Source: JAAYED01 sp040772225
GTDB taxonomy: Bacteria; Chloroflexota; Anaerolineae; UBA1429
Direction of reading: 5' to 3'
NCBI GenBank assembly: GCA_040772225.1
Contig: JAXGYO010000003.1
Coordinates: forward strand, 62,001 to 126,000
Length of the DNA stretch: 64,000 nucleotides
Shown one piece after another: positions 60,184-64,000 of this stretch. The notes below the pieces were generated by a model. It was not told the DNA's origin. It made no database searches and saw nothing but the letters and a program-made list of their open reading frames with translations. How positions within the stretch are numbered: position 1 is the first letter of the stretch; each line of letters starts with the position of its first letter. The position numbers were made by a program, and so were the translations under genes.

Positions 60184-62739
60184 TCATGGCAAGGTCGCAA
60201 GCATCAACCGGCCTGCTGAATCAGCGCCCTCCAGAGGAACCGCGTCCATGCTGACCGGGTCATACAGACCGATGTAAAGAATGCTATCCGATGCATCCGC
60301 ACCCGTAGACAATTCCAGTTGATCGTGTACGGCAAACCCGGGTTGCCACGACCAGGTAGGGCGCGTACCGTCACCAGGACGCGCATCTCGCTGGGAAAGC
60401 ATCTCCCCGTCTGATCCCACCCAGTGCACATAAGTTACCAGGTCTCGGTTGGTGGCACGATCCGCCTGCCACGTCAGGTCCAGGACCAGTCTAGTTTCGC
60501 CGCGACCTGTAGTCTCCTGGGTCAGGTCGTAACCGAGGAGTCGGATGCCCTCTGCGTTGGCCACGTTAACGGCGTGATCGTATCCAACAGATGGCAGATC
60601 CCCCTGGTATGCCCACCAGAAGTAAGGCCTGTGCTCGGAAACCACGCCCGGCTGGGGGAGTACCTGTATCTCCACCATGGTAAGCTCGTGCGACACCAGT
60701 TCGCCCGGCACCAGCAGAGCTCTCTCCTGCCAAGCACCTTCGTATTGCCAGTAGCTGATCTCGCCCGCATCGACGCCGTCGACGCGCACGGCCAGACGCG
60801 TGACGGCGGTGCCTCGGAAACGCCCAACCAGCAACAGAGCCGCACCTGGACGAGTGGCCAGTGTGAAACGCTCGCCTCCGCTGACAATACGTCCGCCATC
60901 GGCAATGGCAACATGCGGAGGCAGGCAAGTGGCCAGACGATGCACCTCGCTCAGATCACAAGTCCGGCCGCGTGCAGACCAACAGGCATAGTCGTGGCTC
61001 GCCTCGTCTTGTATATCCGCGACGTTGACACTATCGGCTTCTCTAAAATCACCCAGGACAGCTTGAACGTCGGGCTGCTGTGGACGAGAACTATCGTCCG
61101 AGGCTGACCAGTCAGCATAGTACACGCTTTGCGTTTCTCCCGCAGCTGCCACACTGCCAGGACGCATGTAGTCGACCCGGAACAGCTCAGGCCCAAAGGC
61201 ACCTGCCGTGGCCAGATACGGAAAATGCGCAATATCGGGATAGGTCGCATAGTGCGTGGGCCGTGCCGACGAATGCGCCATGAGCTCGTACATGGCCCCG
61301 GCGCCTTCCCGCCACGCAACTGAGGCCTCTGCGGTCCCGGTCAAACCTAGCATGTCATAGGTCGATCTCTGGCCATAGAACCGGATCGCGCCGGCATCGT
61401 GGATAGCGATTCGAGCACTCTCTGGAAGATTATCCTGGACCCACTCTCCAATGGCCACCTGTTGGTGTAGTACCGTTGCCGATGAGTCCGCGTATCTGTA
61501 CACGAACTCAGGTACCGACATGACTCCAAGGGCCAGCCAGAGAAGCGCAGCGATATTCACCAAGGCGCTTCGCCTGGAGAGTTCTGCCACGGCGGCAGCC
61601 GCCGCAGGCAGCAGCAGCGCGAACACGGGCAACACATACCGGTACAGATGCCACTCTGCCGTCATCATCAGCGCGTTCAAGGACAGAGTTGCCATCATGA
61701 GGCCCAGAATGAGAGCGGCCGAGCCAGGTCGATGGACTCCCAGTCGAACCGTCGTCCACTCACATCGCGCCCTGGAGAGCAGCCAGACCACAGTAGCGGC
61801 GCCCAGCGCGAGTGGCAGGTAGAGTGCCGGTCGGCCCGAGCCCATGGTCAGGGCATCTCCAGCCTCGTCCAGCCTTATTCCTGCCACCGTGGTAAACACT
61901 AGCCTGACAAGCGTGCCCAGAACGCTGGTGACGGCTTCCCACGTTATCGAGGATCCGGCCAGCCAGCCCTTCACTCGCATGCCGTTGGCGGTGGCACTGC
62001 CGGTGAGCACTAGATTCAGCATCGGCTGGATGAATCCGAATACCACTGGCGCGACAGCGACCGTCCAGGTAACCGGTCGCCTCCAGTCACGCGTGTGGAG
62101 CAAGTGCCAGGCGCCCCCAAGCGCCACCAGTGCCAGCGCCTCAGGCCGGATCATAGCGAGGCAAACACCTGAGAGCGCCACCAAAACGGGTCTTTGGCCC
62201 AGCAGCGCGACGACATACGCGAGCAGGGCCGCCAATACGAGTCCGGTCTCCATGCCGCTGAAATGCCCAAAGAGCAGTGCACCGTTGCTCAGGTACAGTG
62301 CGCTTCCCAGCGGCCAGACCCACCATGGAGACTGTTCGCCTGCCAGCCCTCGTGCAATCCGCCCGGCCAGCAAGGCGCTTGCCACCAAAGTGAGAGTGCC
62401 GAGCAGAAACGCAACGGTAGAGAGCGCATCTCCGTCCGCCTCAGGCTGCCAGAACAGCGCCAGAATCAGGGGATACGCAAAGCTGGTGGCGCCAGAGCTG
62501 GGCGGATCCTGATCATTGTAACGCATAAAGTGGCCGCGGGCAGCTTGGCGGGCATATTGTTGATGAATATAAGCATCGTCCAGCGGGAGTATCCAGCGGC
62601 CGCCCGTTACTGACGCCATGGCAGCTCGGAAGGTCACGGCGGCCAGCACGCAGAGCAAAAGAACGGTGGCCAGAGCGAGTACACTCCGCGCCAATGATTG
62701 CCTTCCACTCTGCCCGCTTCCCATTCTGCCTGCCACCAT
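60184..62739 (-). CDS. GT-C type membrane glycosyltransferase
   Basis: 851 residues from the ATG at 62739; further ATGs upstream would only add basic residues. After one helix (about 20-38), the first loop has the GT-C acidic pair LPLDDAYIHQQYA (Asp54, Asp55). About ten helices run to residue 430, and a soluble C-terminal half of about 420 residues follows, in which IAIHDAGAIRFYG and YDMLGLTG recur in this family; a beta-rich domain ends the protein. It probably uses a lipid-linked sugar at the outer membrane face to glycosylate proteins or lipids. It stands alone, convergent with the metal importer. Confidence 0.78.
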   Translation of the reverse strand: MVAGRMGSGQSGRQSLARSVLALATVLLLCVLAAVTFRAAMASVTGGRWILPLDDAYIHQQYARQAARGHFMRYNDQDPPSSGATSFAYPLILALFWQPEADGDALSTVAFLLGTLTLVASALLAGRIARGLAGEQSPWWVWPLGSALYLSNGALLFGHFSGMETGLVLAALLAYVVALLGQRPVLVALSGVCLAMIRPEALALVALGGAWHLLHTRDWRRPVTWTVAVAPVVFGFIQPMLNLVLTGSATANGMRVKGWLAGSSITWEAVTSVLGTLVRLVFTTVAGIRLDEAGDALTMGSGRPALYLPLALGAATVVWLLSRARCEWTTVRLGVHRPGSAALILGLMMATLSLNALMMTAEWHLYRYVLPVFALLLPAAAAAVAELSRRSALVNIAALLWLALGVMSVPEFVYRYADSSATVLHQQVAIGEWVQDNLPESARIAIHDAGAIRFYGQRSTYDMLGLTGTAEASVAWREGAGAMYELMAHSSARPTHYATYPDIAHFPYLATAGAFGPELFRVDYMRPGSVAAAGETQSVYYADWSASDDSSRPQQPDVQAVLGDFREADSVNVADIQDEASHDYACWSARGRTCDLSEVHRLATCLPPHVAIADGGRIVSGGERFTLATRPGAALLLVGRFRGTAVTRLAVRVDGVDAGEISYWQYEGAWQERALLVPGELVSHELTMVEIQVLPQPGVVSEHRPYFWWAYQGDLPSVGYDHAVNVANAEGIRLLGYDLTQETTGRGETRLVLDLTWQADRATNRDLVTYVHWVGSDGEMLSQRDARPGDGTRPTWSWQPGFAVHDQLELSTGADASDSILYIGLYDPVSMDAVPLEGADSAGRLMLATLP

Positions 62740-62968
62740 GCTACTGCCCCGTTGCCCCTGTTGTCCTGGATCGCCCCGGCGATGCCTCCACCGGCGCCGC
62801 ACGATTCTAGCACAAGTCATGGGCCTGCGCACTCTACATCCTTAACGAGAGCATGTGTCGTTTGGCCCAACGACCGTATCGCTCCAGGGCCATCTTTGAC
62901 AGCCGGCGCCGCCGACAGGATAATCTACTCACATTCGTCCGATGCCCCGTCCGCCCAAGGAGGTCCCC

Positions 62969-63988
62969 GTGACGTCTCAACAATCTGCCCCGCCCGTGAT
63001 CGTGATCACCATGGGAGACCCAGCCGGCGTCGGCCCCGAAGTGACCGCCCGTGCGCTCAAGCACGCCCAGATCTGGGAGATCTGCCGTCCGCTGGTGGTG
63101 GGCGATCTCTCCATCTTGAACAGCGCGGCCGAGCTGGTTGGTGCGCCGGCCTTTCGGGGCATCAGTCAGGCATCCGAGGCATGCTTTGACCCTGCGGCTC
63201 CCGAGGTCATCGACTGCCACCAGATGACCATCGATGAGCTGGAGCATGGTCAGGTCTCGGCGCAGTGCGGGCGTGCCGCAGCCGCCTACATTGAACGGGC
63301 CGTGCAGATCTGCCAATCGGGTGACGCCGAGGCCATGGCCACTGGCCCAATCAACAAGGCGGCCCTCAAGCAGGCCGGGATTCCGTTCATAGGGCACACC
63401 GAGCTGCTCGCATCCTTGCTAGGTGAGGAACGGGTCACCACCATGCTCGCCACAACGGGCCTGCGCGTGGTGCACGTCACCCGGCACGTCCCCTTTGCCC
63501 ATATCGCCCGCTACATCACCCGCGAGAACGTGCTCGAGACCACGGTGCTAACAGACGCAGGGCTCAAGCAGATGGGCATCGCGCAGCCTCGTATCGCCGT
63601 GGCTGCGCTGAACCCCCACGGCGGCGATGAGGGCTTGATGGGCCGCGAGGAGATCGACGCCATCGGTCCCGCTGTGCAGGACGCCCAGGCCCAGGGGATC
63701 GATGCCTACGGGCCGATCCCGGCGGATTCTGTGTTCTTCCGAGCGATCCGGGGCGAGTTCGATGTGGTGGTGGCCATGTACCACGACCAGGGTCACATCC
63801 CCATCAAGACGCACGGCTTTGAGCGCAGCGTCACCGTAACCCTGGGCCTGCCGGTGATCCGGACCTCAGTCGACCACGGCACGGCCTTTGACATCGCCTG
63901 GAAGGGCATCGCTGACGACGAGAGCATGGTCGAGGCCCTGCGGCTGGCGGCGCAACTGGCGGAGGGCAAGCGCGCCGGTGCCGGCTGA
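62969..63988 (+). CDS. pdxA: 4-hydroxythreonine-4-phosphate dehydrogenase
   Basis: 339 residues from the GTG at 62969, which is 4 nt after a perfect AAGGAGGT; an in-frame ATG at 62942 would place that site inside the gene. ITMGDPAGVGPEV, ATGPINKAALKQAG, GHTELLA, HVTRHVPFAHI, ALNPHGGDEGLMGREE and MYHDQGHIPIKTHGF are the PdxA motifs, with metal-binding histidines. It oxidises 4-phosphohydroxy-threonine in pyridoxal-phosphate synthesis, or a related substrate (PdxA2-like). The gene ends just before the window edge. Confidence 0.92.
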   Translation: MTSQQSAPPVIVITMGDPAGVGPEVTARALKHAQIWEICRPLVVGDLSILNSAAELVGAPAFRGISQASEACFDPAAPEVIDCHQMTIDELEHGQVSAQCGRAAAAYIERAVQICQSGDAEAMATGPINKAALKQAGIPFIGHTELLASLLGEERVTTMLATTGLRVVHVTRHVPFAHIARYITRENVLETTVLTDAGLKQMGIAQPRIAVAALNPHGGDEGLMGREEIDAIGPAVQDAQAQGIDAYGPIPADSVFFRAIRGEFDVVVAMYHDQGHIPIKTHGFERSVTVTLGLPVIRTSVDHGTAFDIAWKGIADDESMVEALRLAAQLAEGKRAGAG

Positions 63989-64000
63989 GGCTGAGGTACC

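Noticed and set aside
1..64000. tRNA, rRNA, insertion sequences or prophage
   Set aside because: No transposase, integrase, phage structural gene or cloverleaf/rRNA sequence was seen on either strand.

Overview
The window reads as one contiguous piece of a GC-rich bacterial chromosome. Several traits point to the phylum Chloroflexota (Anaerolineae-like): lipoproteins with long Val/Glu/Lys linkers after the lipid cysteine, a choice-of-anchor/DUF11 type secreted protein, degenerate ATGGACC-type intergenic repeats, and many GTG/TTG starts. The taxonomic call is inference from these traits; no rRNA or tRNA gene is present to settle it.

Region 1 (1-18.6 kb, minus strand) is an exopolysaccharide/O-antigen operon read from a promoter near 18.67 kb. 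In transcription order it holds the ABC exporter permease (Wzm type), a four-helix-bundle gene flanked by repeats, the exporter ATPase (Wzt type, with the same repeat translated inside it), an acetyltransferase, a methyltransferase, three related GT2 glycosyltransferases (one frameshifted), a membrane-anchored BNR propeller protein, alternating GT4/GT2 enzymes, a chimeric gene (O-antigen-ligase N-half plus GT4 C-half), a kinase-like protein, an O-antigen ligase, and a GT2 cut by the window edge. Eight junctions are 4-base ATGA overlaps, so translation is tightly coupled. The exceptions are the places where repeats sit.

Region 2 (18.7-26.4 kb, plus) is a peptide/oligosaccharide-type ABC importer. 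Its lipoprotein binding subunit appears circularly permuted, and one permease carries a large extracytoplasmic insertion. A strong terminator separates the binding-protein gene from the other subunits. A LysM/M23 cell-wall hydrolase and a cytoplasmic 5'-nucleotidase-like phosphatase follow.

Region 3 (30-47.4 kb) is mixed metabolism: two P-loop kinase-like genes each coupled to an unknown partner, methylmalonate-semialdehyde dehydrogenase, a heavily frameshifted secreted-protein gene behind a structured leader, NAD synthetase, a zinc-ribbon protein with a lipoprotein, DegV, LysE-type exporter, GDPD, a GH116 glucosidase, a TcmP-like protein and an aldo/keto reductase.

Region 4 (47.4-64 kb) is core machinery and transport: PncC/CinA, an infC-rpmI-rplT-trmH operon whose infC probably starts at ATC, divergent dnaA, a GNAT acetyltransferase, a CPA2-type antiporter, a histidine phosphatase, a glycosidase-like protein with a methyltransferase, a Zn/Mn ABC importer, a GT-C membrane glycosyltransferase and pdxA.

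The most unusual items are the permuted importer, the self-complementary repeat arrays tied to the four-helix-bundle gene and invading the Wzt reading frame, and the chimeric and shuffled genes of the polysaccharide operon.
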